From Lachnospiraceae bacterium XBB1006 (GTDB lineage: Bacteria; Bacillota; Clostridia; Lachnospirales; Lachnospiraceae): a DNA stretch of 51,020 nucleotides. This document shows, in pieces, positions 1 to 8,326 of this stretch. The translations under genes and the position numbers were made by a program. The notes under the pieces were generated by a model. It did no database searches. It was not told the origin of the DNA and worked only from the letters and a program-made list of their open reading frames with translations. How positions within the stretch are numbered: position 1 is the stretch's first letter; each line of letters starts with the position of its first letter. The stretch is taken from the NCBI GenBank assembly GCA_900115795.1, contig FOXT01000005.1, positions 1 to 51,020 of the forward strand. The letters are read 5' to 3'.

Positions 1-297
<297 letters not shown>

Positions 298-341
298 AAG
301 GTAAGGATGACTGTATGTGGTTTTGAAGATATATGCGAATG

Positions 342-371
342 AAAATGACGATTCGGTTGAACCGTCATTTT
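342..371 (+). other. rRNA-tRNA spacer hairpin
   Basis: AAAATGACG at 342-350 pairs perfectly with CGTCATTTT at 363-371 around a 12-nt loop. The hairpin sits between the 23S end and tRNA-Trp. It could be an RNA-processing stem or a weak transcription pause site. The sequence after it is not a proper T-run, so I do not call it a terminator. Confidence 0.5.
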
Positions 372-381
372 AAGTATATAT

Positions 382-452
382 AGGGGTGTAGTTCATCGGT
401 AGAATAAGAGTCTCCAAAACTCCAGAGAGGGGTTCGATTCCCTTCACCCCTG
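382..452 (+). tRNA. tRNA-Trp (anticodon CCA)
   Basis: All cloverleaf arms can be folded. The acceptor stem AGGGGTG/CACCCCT has 7 pairs. The D stem is GTTC/GAAT, the anticodon loop is CTCCAAA with anticodon CCA, and the T-arm loop is TTCGATT. The discriminator is G, as usual for tRNA-Trp. The 3' CCA is not encoded. It lies 84 bp behind the 23S gene and is probably cotranscribed with the rRNA operon, since a terminator follows directly. Confidence 0.95.
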
Positions 453-456
453 TTTC

Positions 457-489
457 GAGGAGCCCGTAGGTACGGGCTTCTGTTTTTTT
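457..489 (+). terminator. Intrinsic terminator of the rRNA/tRNA-Trp transcript
   Basis: AGCCCGTA (461-468) and TACGGGCT (471-478) form an 8-bp GC-rich stem with a 2-nt spacer. A run of T follows at 482-488. It ends the rRNA-tRNA operon. Confidence 0.9.
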
Positions 490-523
490 ATACAGGATTT
501 TGTAATATGAGAAAGATAATTTG

Positions 524-671
524 AATTAGGCAATAGCGAAACTGCTCTGCGGCGTATGCCGCATGAGCAATTTGCATAATAAATCGTCTCTGCAAGTTAA
601 CTTGCGAGGACGATTTTATGCAAATTCAACATGTCACGTTCGTGACATAAGAGTTTCGCAATTACCTAATA
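524..671. repeat. Large imperfect palindromic element with nested hairpins
   Basis: The outer arms 524-543 and 652-671 are inverted repeats that match at 17 of 20 positions. Inside are three more hairpins. The first is GCTC-TGCGGC with loop GTAT and GCCGCA-T-GAGC (544-568). The second is a long stem of 569-588 with 609-626, whose tip is the perfect palindrome GCAAGTTAACTTGC (592-605). The third is ATGTCACG/CGTGACAT (631-648). The whole would fold as a four-way junction. It lies just upstream of a small gene, and no protein is supported within it. It may be a MITE-like or REP-like mobile intergenic repeat or a structured 5' leader. Confidence 0.75.
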
Positions 672-694
672 ATTTGAATAGTAAGGAGGAAAAA

Positions 695-982
695 ATGAAT
701 CAGGTTTATGATATGTTGGATACGCTTCAGAAGAAAGCATTGCGGGATTCGCAATTAAGAGATCGGTTGTTGGCAACGGAGCATAGCGAAGAGCCGATAA
801 AGGACTTCTGTGATATCTGTCAGGAAATGGGCTTCGAATTGTATCCAATGGAACTTGTATTAGCTGGAGAGGATTTTCAAGCAACAATGAAACGAAGCAC
901 CAACGGTGGTGGAGAGAATTCCCCTATGCTTGCAAGCGGTGATGACTTATATGGGTTGTTTATTGCTGCAATCGCAAAATAG
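695..982 (+). CDS. Nif11-like small protein (possible peptide precursor)
   Basis: This is a 95-residue protein. A perfect AAGGAGGA site at 683-690 sets the ATG at 695; an in-frame extension upstream would read through the palindromic element and is rejected. Residues 1-60 resemble the Nif11 leader family: a short amphipathic helix, then a pattern like 'LRDRLLATEHSEEPIKDFC' and a 'GFELYPMEL' segment comparable to the 'GYDFSxEEL' motif. The C-terminal part carries a triple glycine (NGGGENSP), then an acidic and hydrophobic tail. Nif11 leaders end in a GG-type cleavage site before a modified core. Here the stretch after GG has no Cys, and no modifying enzyme or transporter lies nearby, so a ribosomally made natural product is only a possibility. 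A general small regulatory protein is equally possible. Confidence 0.7.
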   Translation: MNQVYDMLDTLQKKALRDSQLRDRLLATEHSEEPIKDFCDICQEMGFELYPMELVLAGEDFQATMKRSTNGGGENSPMLASGDDLYGLFIAAIAK

Positions 983-1009
983 TTGGTTGTAGAAAGGAGA
1001 GTGTATTCT

Positions 1010-1519
1010 GTGGAGGGAGCAGTATTAACCACATTAGGATATGTGGAGAAGGATGGATGTTATCTTTTAATTCATCGCACGAAAAAGAAAAATGATATTA
1101 ATAAAGACAAGTATATTGGTATAGGAGGGCATGTAGAAGAACGGGAATCTCCGGAGGAGTGCATGTTACGCGAAGCAAGAGAAGAGGCGGGGATTGAACT
1201 AAAAAATCTACGGCTGCGTGGTATCCTAACTTTTTTGATTGACGATTTATACGAAATGAGTTTTTTGTATACGGCAGATTCGTTTGAAGGAGAACTGATT
1301 GAATGTGACGAAGGAGAGCTGGTTTGGGTTAAGAAAGAAGAAATAGCAAATCTTCCAATTTGGGAAGGTGACCGTATCTTTCTATATTTATTGCATACCA
1401 GAGAGGATGTTTTTTCTCTAAAACTTACGTATGTGAAGGATGTTTTGCAAGAAGTTGCACTTGACGGAACGGTGTTAGAAGACTGGCATATTTGGGAAGA
1501 AGAGGTGAAGGGCTTATGA
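1010..1519 (+). CDS. NUDIX hydrolase, MutT/8-oxo-dGTP diphosphatase type
   Basis: This 169-residue enzyme is predicted to hydrolyse nucleoside diphosphate-X substrates, probably oxidised dNTPs, in the cytosol. The NUDIX box is complete: GGHVEERESPEECMLREARE followed by EAGI fits GX5EX7REUXEEXGU at roughly residues 42-65. I chose the GTG at 1010 because AGGAG at 995-999 gives 10-nt spacing and because the protein then begins with the family-typical 'TTLGYVEKDG'. The earlier TTG at 983 would abut the previous stop codon without a ribosome site. It follows the Nif11-like gene by 27 bp and overlaps the next gene by 4 bp (ATGA), so the three may be one operon. Confidence 0.9.
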   Translation: MEGAVLTTLGYVEKDGCYLLIHRTKKKNDINKDKYIGIGGHVEERESPEECMLREAREEAGIELKNLRLRGILTFLIDDLYEMSFLYTADSFEGELIECDEGELVWVKKEEIANLPIWEGDRIFLYLLHTREDVFSLKLTYVKDVLQEVALDGTVLEDWHIWEEEVKGL

Positions 1520-3186
1520 GAAAAGTTAAGAGAATAATTATGGGAGCGTATGTGTTGGCATTGGCAATCTTTTATTATATAGCATTGCCGCCAATTAATA
1601 TTCACTCCTTTGGATTGTGGATGTTTGTAGCATTTTTTGTATGTTTACCAGTGTATTTATTTGGAATTCTCGGAGCGGAACATAAATCTCGTAGAGAATG
1701 GTTTCGGGGAAAGACAGGATGCTTTTTTATTATATTTGGAGCAATTATTGGCGCTGCAGTTTTGATTGCGCTCTATGGAGCACCTTTTTTTCATGCAAAG
1801 GGCTATGCATCCGTTTTGCATATTAAGGAGAAACAATTTAGTGAGGATATAGATGACGTGCAAGTATTAACGAAAGTTGCGTTGATGGACACGGATTCTG
1901 CCAGAATACTTGGAGACCGTAAAATCGGAAGTTTAAGTGATGTTGTGAGTCAGTTTGATGTAGCTTATGAGTATTCCCAAGTGGATTATCAGGGCAGTCC
2001 ACTAAAGGTGGCACCGTTGGAGTATGCAGGTGTATTTAAATTTTTCGCAAATAAAAAAGCAGGTGTGCCCGGTTATGTTACGGTGGATCCGGTTGGACAG
2101 AGTACGCGGTATGTAAAATTGAAAAAAGGGATGCAATATGTACCGTCTGCATATTTGCAGAAGGATTTAGCTCGCCATATTCGTTTTCGCTATCCGACGG
2201 CCATATTTGAAAATCTGCATTTTGAAATTGATGAGAAAGGAAAACCTTACTTTGTAGCGAGTGTCATGGATTTTCGCGTAGGCTTGTTTGGAGGAAAAAC
2301 CGTTAAGGGAGTTATTCTATGTGATCCGGTGAGTGGGGCAACCTCCTATTATGGAAAAGAAAAGATTCCAACCTGGGTAGACCAGGCATTTAGTGGCGAT
2401 TTGTTAGTGGAACAATTTGATTGGTACGGAACCTACAATAATGGATTCATCAACAGTATTTTTGCGAAAAAGGGTTGCCGGAAGAGCACGGAGACAAATC
2501 GTGGAGGAGAGGATGACGAGGAAGGCATTCCGGACTATGGATACATTGCTAAAGAAGGGGACATATGGATTTATACAGGTGTGACGTCTGTCAACGAAGA
2601 TGCCTCCAATATTGGATTTATAATGATCAATGAGCGCACCGGAGAGGCACATTATTTTTCCATACCGGGGGCAGATGAGAATTCGGCGATGAATGCGGCA
2701 GAAGGAGAAGTACAGGAAAAACGCTATAAGGCGTCCTTTCCATCTTTGATTAACGTGCAGGGCGAGGCAACCTATGTCATGCTGTTGAAAGATGCTAATG
2801 ATATTGTGAAATTGTACGCGATGGTGAATGTGGAGCAGTACAATCAGGTAACAACCGGCGAGACAGTTTCAGAGTGTTATGACAAATATTGCAAATTGTT
2901 AGGATTAGAAACAGACGACAAGGGAAAAACGGAGGAGAATGAAGAAGTAGCGAATGCTGTGGAGAAAACCTTTACCGTTAAAGAGGTGCAGCTGATTGTA
3001 AATAAGGGTGAGACCTATGTGTATTTTGTAGACGAAGAGGGTCAGCTTTATAAGCAGAAATTTGACGAGGATGAAACGTTGCTTTTGATTCATAAAGGAG
3101 ATACGTTAAAGGCAGAGTGTGTAGAGATGAAGCCCGGTATTTTTTCCATGAAGAAGGCAGAAAAATTGACAAAGAACGAAAGGTAG
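1516..3186 (+). CDS. Membrane-anchored protein of unknown function
   Basis: This is a 556-residue protein I do not recognise as a named family. The N-terminus has three hydrophobic segments (about residues 9-28, 32-54 and 72-94). A large part of about 450 residues follows, probably outside the cell. It is rich in beta-type sequence with repeated short motifs (GYVTVDPV, GYIAKEGDIWIYTG, GFIMINERTGEAHYFSIPG). The last 80 residues look like a small OB-like or beta-barrel domain after an acidic linker (DDKGKTEENEEVA). The start ATG at 1516 overlaps the stop of the NUDIX gene, implying translational coupling. No catalytic motif is visible. A cell-envelope role is inferred from the topology only. 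Confidence 0.85.
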   Translation: MRKVKRIIMGAYVLALAIFYYIALPPINIHSFGLWMFVAFFVCLPVYLFGILGAEHKSRREWFRGKTGCFFIIFGAIIGAAVLIALYGAPFFHAKGYASVLHIKEKQFSEDIDDVQVLTKVALMDTDSARILGDRKIGSLSDVVSQFDVAYEYSQVDYQGSPLKVAPLEYAGVFKFFANKKAGVPGYVTVDPVGQSTRYVKLKKGMQYVPSAYLQKDLARHIRFRYPTAIFENLHFEIDEKGKPYFVASVMDFRVGLFGGKTVKGVILCDPVSGATSYYGKEKIPTWVDQAFSGDLLVEQFDWYGTYNNGFINSIFAKKGCRKSTETNRGGEDDEEGIPDYGYIAKEGDIWIYTGVTSVNEDASNIGFIMINERTGEAHYFSIPGADENSAMNAAEGEVQEKRYKASFPSLINVQGEATYVMLLKDANDIVKLYAMVNVEQYNQVTTGETVSECYDKYCKLLGLETDDKGKTEENEEVANAVEKTFTVKEVQLIVNKGETYVYFVDEEGQLYKQKFDEDETLLLIHKGDTLKAECVEMKPGIFSMKKAEKLTKNER

Positions 3187-3218
3187 GGTACACTGAAGAG
3201 TGTAAAGGAGGAGTTATC

Positions 3219-3422
3219 ATGGCAGCGGATAAGAAAAATGCGGATATACGAAAAACGTTAACAAAGGAAGACTTTATGAAGCGGAGTGAGTTACCGAAAG
3301 AGAAGGCAGCGATTCAGTCAAAGGGAAATTTACAACGCTCCGGCATTGTGGATAAGAATGGATTTGTGAAAGAACCCTATGTAGATCTTGCAAAGGAATT
3401 TCAAGAGAAAACGGATAAATAA
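3219..3422 (+). CDS. Small hypothetical protein, 67 aa
   Basis: A highly charged 67-residue protein without signal peptide or membrane segment. The ATG at 3219 is set by a strong AAGGAGG site at 3205-3211. Directly before that site lies a small hairpin (TACACT at 3189-3194, AGTGTA at 3199-3204) that could expose or hide the ribosome site. It follows the membrane protein by 32 bp and ends just before a terminator, so it is probably the last gene of that operon. Function unknown. Confidence 0.8.
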   Translation: MAADKKNADIRKTLTKEDFMKRSELPKEKAAIQSKGNLQRSGIVDKNGFVKEPYVDLAKEFQEKTDK

Positions 3423-3428
3423 ACAAAC

Positions 3429-3460
3429 AAGGATGCAGCGGTAAGCTGCATCCTTAATTT
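3429..3460. terminator. Bidirectional intrinsic terminator
   Basis: AAGGATGCAGC (3429-3439) pairs perfectly with GCTGCATCCTT (3445-3455) around 5 nt. AATTTTAT follows on the plus strand and TTGTTTGTTT on the minus strand. It separates two convergent genes. Confidence 0.88.
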
Positions 3461-5472
3461 TATCCTTGGTAAGTTGTCATTTTAAGTTTCTTAAATTCTT
3501 TTTTCATTTTCTTGAATTCGGATTTCTTTATTTTTTTACCATTTACGGTATAGCTGTATTTGCCATCCTGATTGACGGTGGAACGGTAAGTTCGAAGTAA
3601 CTTCATCTTTCCATTAGTCATTTGGTATACGCGATAAAGTTTTTCCCTGGAAGAATTCGAACTGTCCATCATAATTTCATTCTTGGAATTACGATAGAAA
3701 TTCGGGCTTCCATCTTTTTGATTCTTTATCATCTTCACGGTTCCGTCGATAATGGTGCAAATTTTTCCACAATTACGGTTACCTCCGTTATAGTATTTAT
3801 AAAGCAATTCATCCACACCATCACCATTCAAATCGCAAAGCGTATAAGAAAGAATGGAGGAAACCTTTGCGGCTTGCTTAGAAAGGTAACGTTCATATAA
3901 AAGGGATGGAGCAACGCTTCCTTCTATTCGTTTTGAAGCGCTCCATTTGGAATAGTACTCGTTTCCGTTTACTTCTAAAATGGTTCGAATGCGCACATAG
4001 TAAACCTGGTTTTTGGTCAGGCCTTTGATACGGCCTGAAGTACCGGTAAAGGATATTTCTTGCGGGTCAATTGTAAATTTCTCACTTGTAGAGTATTGCA
4101 GTGTATATCCTTGCGCCATGCTATTCGCAGACCATACGACGGTGGCTGACGTAGCACCGGTACGAGTGGCTTGTGTTAGGCGTGTTGCACTTGGAACAAA
4201 AACGGTAATGGTCTTTGTAGCAGTACGGTAGTTAGCCTTTGTTGCTGTAATTGTAATGGTGGCTGTGCCGCTAAAACCGGCGTCCATAACCAATTCACCA
4301 ACGTTTCCGGTTAGTTTCTTTTTGGTTTTGATGGTGATGCCTTCGCTATCACTTGTGTACTTAAGATCAGCGGCCGGAGTGGTGGTTGCTTTAATCGTAA
4401 AGGAACGTTCTTTTTCATTGTAGCTAAAATAGTGATCTTTCGCAGTGATAACAATGGAATTATCGATAATGCGAAAAGTGGCAATCTGAGAACCGGAATA
4501 GTTGCCCTTACCGGTAATGGTTACGGTTGCGGTTCCCACATTTTGGTTATTTAAATAGGTTACCGTATAATCGGTAAGCGGAGAGAGCGTGGTAGTACCA
4601 TAGCGCACGGTCACCGCCGGAGTAATATCCTTACCGGTATAATATTGGTCAGCAATCGGCGTGATTACGGCATTTCGCAAATCACGGGTGCTTGCCTTGG
4701 GTATGGTTTCTGCAATCACAGTGGTTTCTTTCGTTCCGGCATTATCTTTAAAATATTTCTGACATTTTGGACAATAATAGTATTCGTAGTTGCCGTCGGT
4801 GGTTTCTGTTGCAGCCTTGGCAGGAATCTTAATCATGCCAAGATGGTCACAGGTATTTGAAGTATAGCGAATACCGTTTGTTTTGGCATATTGCATAGCA
4901 GGGCTGTTCGTTGTACAACTCATGGAAAAACCGGGATTTACTGTATAAGTTGTACCGGTGCGAATGAATCCAAGGCAGTGACTGCCAAAGGTTGTTACAC
5001 TGGCCGGTATATCCATGGTAAGAAGATTGCTGCAATTTACAAAGGCATCAGCGCCAATCTGTGTACATCCGTTAGGAAGCGATACAGAGTTTAAGCGAGT
5101 GCAGTCTTCAAAAGCACTATCACCAATGGACGTAAGGCGCGTACCCCAAAAACTGGTAAGCTGCGTACATCCGGAAAAAGCACTGTCTTTAATCGTTGTT
5201 ATGCTGGCAGTCAAAACGCCGGTGAGCTGTGTTTTCCCACGAAAGGCTGCTGCACTAATGGTGGTTACCGGTTTGTTATCAATGGTAGAGGGAATGACAA
5301 GCATGCTGTCAGAACCGTTGTAGCCGGTAATCTCAATTGTTTTTCCGTCAACGGATTTATAGGTGTAATCTGTTACGGTATTAGCTGCCTTGGCAACGCC
5401 GGCCGGAAGGGCGGTGAGTACCAGGGCAAAGGTACATAGAAAAGCTATGACCTGTTTTGAAATCTTATTCAT
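3460..5472 (-). CDS. Secreted BspA-type leucine-rich-repeat surface protein
   Basis: This 670-residue protein is predicted to be exported and to act in adhesion or host contact. A signal peptide covers residues 1-29 (ending AGVAKA). LRR_5/BspA repeats fill about 65-170 (ISAAAFRGKTQLT, IKDSAFSGCTQLT, IGDSAFEDCTRLN, IGADAFVNCSNLL). A Cys-containing module (CDHLG...YYCPKCQKYF) is at about 208-247. Two Ig-like modules are at about 265-428, and a fibronectin type III domain is at about 430-520. The C-terminal 145 residues carry a calcium-loop-like motif (DLNGDGVDELLY). There is no LPXTG motif, so how it is held on the surface is unclear. A strong RBS (AAGGAGGA) precedes the ATG. Confidence 0.9.
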   Translation of the reverse strand: MNKISKQVIAFLCTFALVLTALPAGVAKAANTVTDYTYKSVDGKTIEITGYNGSDSMLVIPSTIDNKPVTTISAAAFRGKTQLTGVLTASITTIKDSAFSGCTQLTSFWGTRLTSIGDSAFEDCTRLNSVSLPNGCTQIGADAFVNCSNLLTMDIPASVTTFGSHCLGFIRTGTTYTVNPGFSMSCTTNSPAMQYAKTNGIRYTSNTCDHLGMIKIPAKAATETTDGNYEYYYCPKCQKYFKDNAGTKETTVIAETIPKASTRDLRNAVITPIADQYYTGKDITPAVTVRYGTTTLSPLTDYTVTYLNNQNVGTATVTITGKGNYSGSQIATFRIIDNSIVITAKDHYFSYNEKERSFTIKATTTPAADLKYTSDSEGITIKTKKKLTGNVGELVMDAGFSGTATITITATKANYRTATKTITVFVPSATRLTQATRTGATSATVVWSANSMAQGYTLQYSTSEKFTIDPQEISFTGTSGRIKGLTKNQVYYVRIRTILEVNGNEYYSKWSASKRIEGSVAPSLLYERYLSKQAAKVSSILSYTLCDLNGDGVDELLYKYYNGGNRNCGKICTIIDGTVKMIKNQKDGSPNFYRNSKNEIMMDSSNSSREKLYRVYQMTNGKMKLLRTYRSTVNQDGKYSYTVNGKKIKKSEFKKMKKEFKKLKMTTYQG

Positions 5473-5509
5473 TGCTTAGAGTCCTCCTTTTTCCCTAAAA
5501 ATTATTCTT

Positions 5510-5550
5510 ATTCATGATTCTATATTACCATGAATTTTTCCTAAGAACAA
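5510..5550 (-). promoter_or_regulatory. Promoter of the BspA-type gene with flanking inverted repeat
   Basis: On the minus strand, -35 TTGTTC (plus 5545-5550) and -10 TAATAT (plus 5522-5527) are separated by 17 bp. A perfect 7-bp inverted repeat, ATTCATG (5510-5516) and CATGAAT (5529-5535), straddles the -10 box. That is a natural position for a repressor operator. Confidence 0.6.
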
Positions 5551-5563
5551 CCAAACTGGCGGC

Positions 5564-5592
5564 TTGATTTTGGTTATTTGTCGTGATATGAT
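5564..5592 (+). promoter_or_regulatory. Promoter of the M24 aminopeptidase gene
   Basis: -35 TTGATT (5564-5569), a 17-bp spacer, and -10 TATGAT (5587-5592). It is divergent from the BspA-type promoter. Confidence 0.65.
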
Positions 5593-5643
5593 TAAAAGTG
5601 CGTATAAAAGCGCAATGAGCTATTGGAAAGGAGAATGGATATA

Positions 5644-7437
5644 ATGAGTATTATTCCAGAAAGATTACAAGCTTTAAGAGCGTTGATGGATAAGAAAGGA
5701 ATTGACATGTATGTTGTTCCGACTGCGGATTTTCATCAAAGCGAGTATGTTGGAGAACATTTTAAAGCGAGAGCATTTATTACAGGGTTTACCGGTTCCG
5801 CCGGTACGGCAGTAATTACGAAGAATGAGGCACGTCTTTGGACTGACGGACGTTATTTCATCCAGGCAGCGGCACAGCTTAAAGATACCACTGTTGAACT
5901 GATGAAAATGGGTGAACCGGGGGTTCCTGAGATTTCCGAATATATAAAGGATACATTAAAGAAAGGACAGACCATCGGATTTGACGGCCGTGTTGTTTCT
6001 GTTGGTGAAGGCCAGGAATATGAAGCGATTGCATGTGAAAATGGTGCAAGTGTGAACTACAAGGAAGATTTGATTGATGAAATCTGGACCGATCGTCCGG
6101 AATTATCTACTGAGCCGGTGTTTGCATTGGGCATTGAATATACCGGAGAATCGGTTGCCGATAAGTTAAAGAGAACCAGAGAGCAGATGCAGAAGGCAGG
6201 TGCTACGGTTCATGCATTAACCACCATTGATGATATTTGCTGGACACTGAATATTCGTGGAAACGATATTGAATTTTTCCCATTGGTATTAAGCTATGCA
6301 TTAATCACAATGAACAGCGTAGAATTATACATTAATGAGAATAAGTTAAGCGAGCAGATAAAAGCGGATCTTGCAAAAGATGGCGTTGTACTTCATCCAT
6401 ACAACGATGTGTATGCAGATATTTGCAAATTGGCAGCAAACGAAGTGATTATGGTTGACCCAAGCAAATTGAATTATGCATTGTACCAGAATATTCCGGA
6501 AGCTGTTAAGAAGGTTGAGAAGAGAAATCCGGCAATCTTAATGAAAGCAATTAAGAATGAAGTAGAAATAAAGAACATTAAGCAGGCACAGCTTAAGGAT
6601 TCTGTAGCTCATCTTCGCTACATGAAATGGATTAAAGAAAATGTTAACAAGATGGAGATTACCGAGCTGGTTGCAGAGAAGAAATTAGACGAGTTTAGAG
6701 CAGAAATGGGTAACTTCATTCGTCCGAGTTTTGCACCGATTTCTTCCTATGGCGAGCATGCAGCGATTGTACATTATGAATCTTCACCGGAAACCGATGT
6801 ACAGTTGAAAGAGGGAAGCTTATTCTTATCGGATACCGGAGCAGGTTTCTTCGAAGGTTCTACGGACATTACCAGAACCTTTGCAATTGGTGAAGTGCCA
6901 CAGATTATGAAGGATCACTTTACATTGGTTGTAATTAGTAACCTGTCCCTTGCTTCAGCAAAATTCTTAGAGGGAAGTACCGGTATGGTACTTGATATTT
7001 TATCAAGAAAACCATTCTGGGATAGAGGATTAAACTTCAATCACGGAACCGGTCACGGTGTTGGTTACTTATTAAATATTCATGAGGGACCGGCTGGATT
7101 CCGTTGGAAATATAGACCGGGCGAAAGCGAGGCGCTTCATGAAGGTATGATTATTACGGATGAACCGGGAATTTACATTGAAGGATCTCATGGAATTCGT
7201 TTAGAAAATGAAATTCTTTGTAGAAAAGGCGAGTTAAATGAATATGGTCAGTTCATGTATTTTGAGCCAATCACGTTGGTACCATTTGACCTTGACGCCA
7301 TCAATCCGGATATGATGACAGCAGAGCAGAAGGAACTTTTGAATGATTATCATAAGAAAGTATACGATGCAATCTGCCCACTTCTAAAGGATGACGATGA
7401 GAAAGAATTCTTGAAGAAGTATACAAGAGCAATTTAA
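5644..7437 (+). CDS. Xaa-Pro aminopeptidase (aminopeptidase P, family M24B)
   Basis: This 597-residue cytosolic metallopeptidase removes an N-terminal residue before proline. The length fits the long three-domain form of aminopeptidase P, with two creatinase-like N-terminal domains (about 1-150 and 155-310) and a pita-bread catalytic domain (about 315-540). The metal ligands are visible: D in SDTGAG, D in STDITRT, H in the NHGTGHGVGY region, E in ITDEPGIY and E in RLENEI. Three candidate starts exist; ATG 5644 is chosen because GGAAAGGAG (5625-5633) gives 10-nt spacing. It stands alone between its own promoter and a terminator. Confidence 0.95.
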   Translation: MSIIPERLQALRALMDKKGIDMYVVPTADFHQSEYVGEHFKARAFITGFTGSAGTAVITKNEARLWTDGRYFIQAAAQLKDTTVELMKMGEPGVPEISEYIKDTLKKGQTIGFDGRVVSVGEGQEYEAIACENGASVNYKEDLIDEIWTDRPELSTEPVFALGIEYTGESVADKLKRTREQMQKAGATVHALTTIDDICWTLNIRGNDIEFFPLVLSYALITMNSVELYINENKLSEQIKADLAKDGVVLHPYNDVYADICKLAANEVIMVDPSKLNYALYQNIPEAVKKVEKRNPAILMKAIKNEVEIKNIKQAQLKDSVAHLRYMKWIKENVNKMEITELVAEKKLDEFRAEMGNFIRPSFAPISSYGEHAAIVHYESSPETDVQLKEGSLFLSDTGAGFFEGSTDITRTFAIGEVPQIMKDHFTLVVISNLSLASAKFLEGSTGMVLDILSRKPFWDRGLNFNHGTGHGVGYLLNIHEGPAGFRWKYRPGESEALHEGMIITDEPGIYIEGSHGIRLENEILCRKGELNEYGQFMYFEPITLVPFDLDAINPDMMTAEQKELLNDYHKKVYDAICPLLKDDDEKEFLKKYTRAI

Positions 7438-7471
7438 GGGTTTGTAATTACCTGGTTAGGTTGTAAAAACA

Positions 7472-7517
7472 AAGGGAAAGGAATCTAGCAGTAGGCTGTA
7501 CTCCTTTCCCTTATTTT
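7472..7517. terminator. Bidirectional intrinsic terminator
   Basis: AAGGGAAAGGA (7472-7482) pairs with TCCTTTCCCTT (7502-7512), followed by ATTTTTA. It lies between two convergent genes and can serve both. Confidence 0.85.
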
Positions 7518-8326
7518 TAGTTCATAAAACGAACATCTACGTTACCGGCTGCGGTGTCGATGTTAATGGTATTCTTGCCGGTTCCATATTTGTATTCATT
7601 TGCAAATCCATTCTCTGAGTGGGAACCTATTGTAAGATTTCCAACGGCACAATCAATGATAAAATTGTAGTCCTCTTCTTTTCCCAAGAGAGCAATATCT
7701 ACGTTGCCGGCAGCAGTATCAATGGTAAGATTTTCAAAAGCAACGTTCTTTGCTTCAAAATTTCCGGCTGCAATGTCAACCTTGCAGTTTACGATATGCA
7801 GGATGCCGTCCATTTTCACGGAGCAATTTGCAAGGTCAAGATCCAAATTTTCCAAGGTATACGTCTTTGGCAGAGTGATGGTTACCGTTGGGGCTTTGGA
7901 CAATGTCAAATGGCTATAGTGATGCTTCGGGCGGACTTTTACAATACCGTCATCCGGATCGAAGGTAAAACCAAGGCGCTTCTTTGCCTTGCTGCTTTCG
8001 CAGGAAAACTTGATGTCGTCGGAAGTTGAATCGGTCTTTAATACGAGATGAACAGCAGGGGCATCAATATCGATGGACTTTAAGGCATCTTTATTAAGGC
8101 TTAGTTCATCTTTACCATCTTTCAGGACTTCCTGTTTCACTTCCCATTTGTCTGTTAGGGAAGGAAGATAGTTAAGCAAATCCAATTGCAGTTTGCTTAA
8201 ACTTAAATGGATTCCGTCCTTGGCAACTGTGGTTCCGCCGACAGCAAACCCGATGCCAAGTAATAGTACGCCAAGGATGCACAATACCAAGGCTGATTTT
8301 AATAAAAAGGAACAAAACTTCTTCAT
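7517..8326 (-). CDS. DUF4097-type beta-helix membrane protein
   Basis: A 269-residue protein with one N-terminal membrane segment (about residues 8-30, ending GIGFAVGG). The rest is repetitive beta sequence of the DUF4097 type. A signature recurs three or four times: IDTAAGNVDIALLG, IDCAVGNLTIG, IDTAAGNVDVRF, and KVDIAAGNFEAKNV. Such proteins form beta-solenoids and are commonly the last gene of PadR/DUF1700/DUF4097 operons. The start overlaps the DUF1700 gene by 4 bp (ATGA) and has AGGAGG upstream. Molecular role unknown; envelope-stress signalling is inferred from family context. Confidence 0.88.
   Translation of the reverse strand: MKKFCSFLLKSALVLCILGVLLLGIGFAVGGTTVAKDGIHLSLSKLQLDLLNYLPSLTDKWEVKQEVLKDGKDELSLNKDALKSIDIDAPAVHLVLKTDSTSDDIKFSCESSKAKKRLGFTFDPDDGIVKVRPKHHYSHLTLSKAPTVTITLPKTYTLENLDLDLANCSVKMDGILHIVNCKVDIAAGNFEAKNVAFENLTIDTAAGNVDIALLGKEEDYNFIIDCAVGNLTIGSHSENGFANEYKYGTGKNTINIDTAAGNVDVRFMN

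Noticed and set aside
563-694. N-terminal extension of the Nif11-like protein through the palindromic element
   Set aside because: The strong AAGGAGGA site at 683-690 sets the start at 695, and the extension covers hairpins rather than coding-like sequence.
1072-1605. Minus-strand ORF of 177 codons opposite the NUDIX gene
   Set aside because: It overlaps a clear NUDIX domain, is rich in Ser and Lys shadow patterns, and has no RBS.
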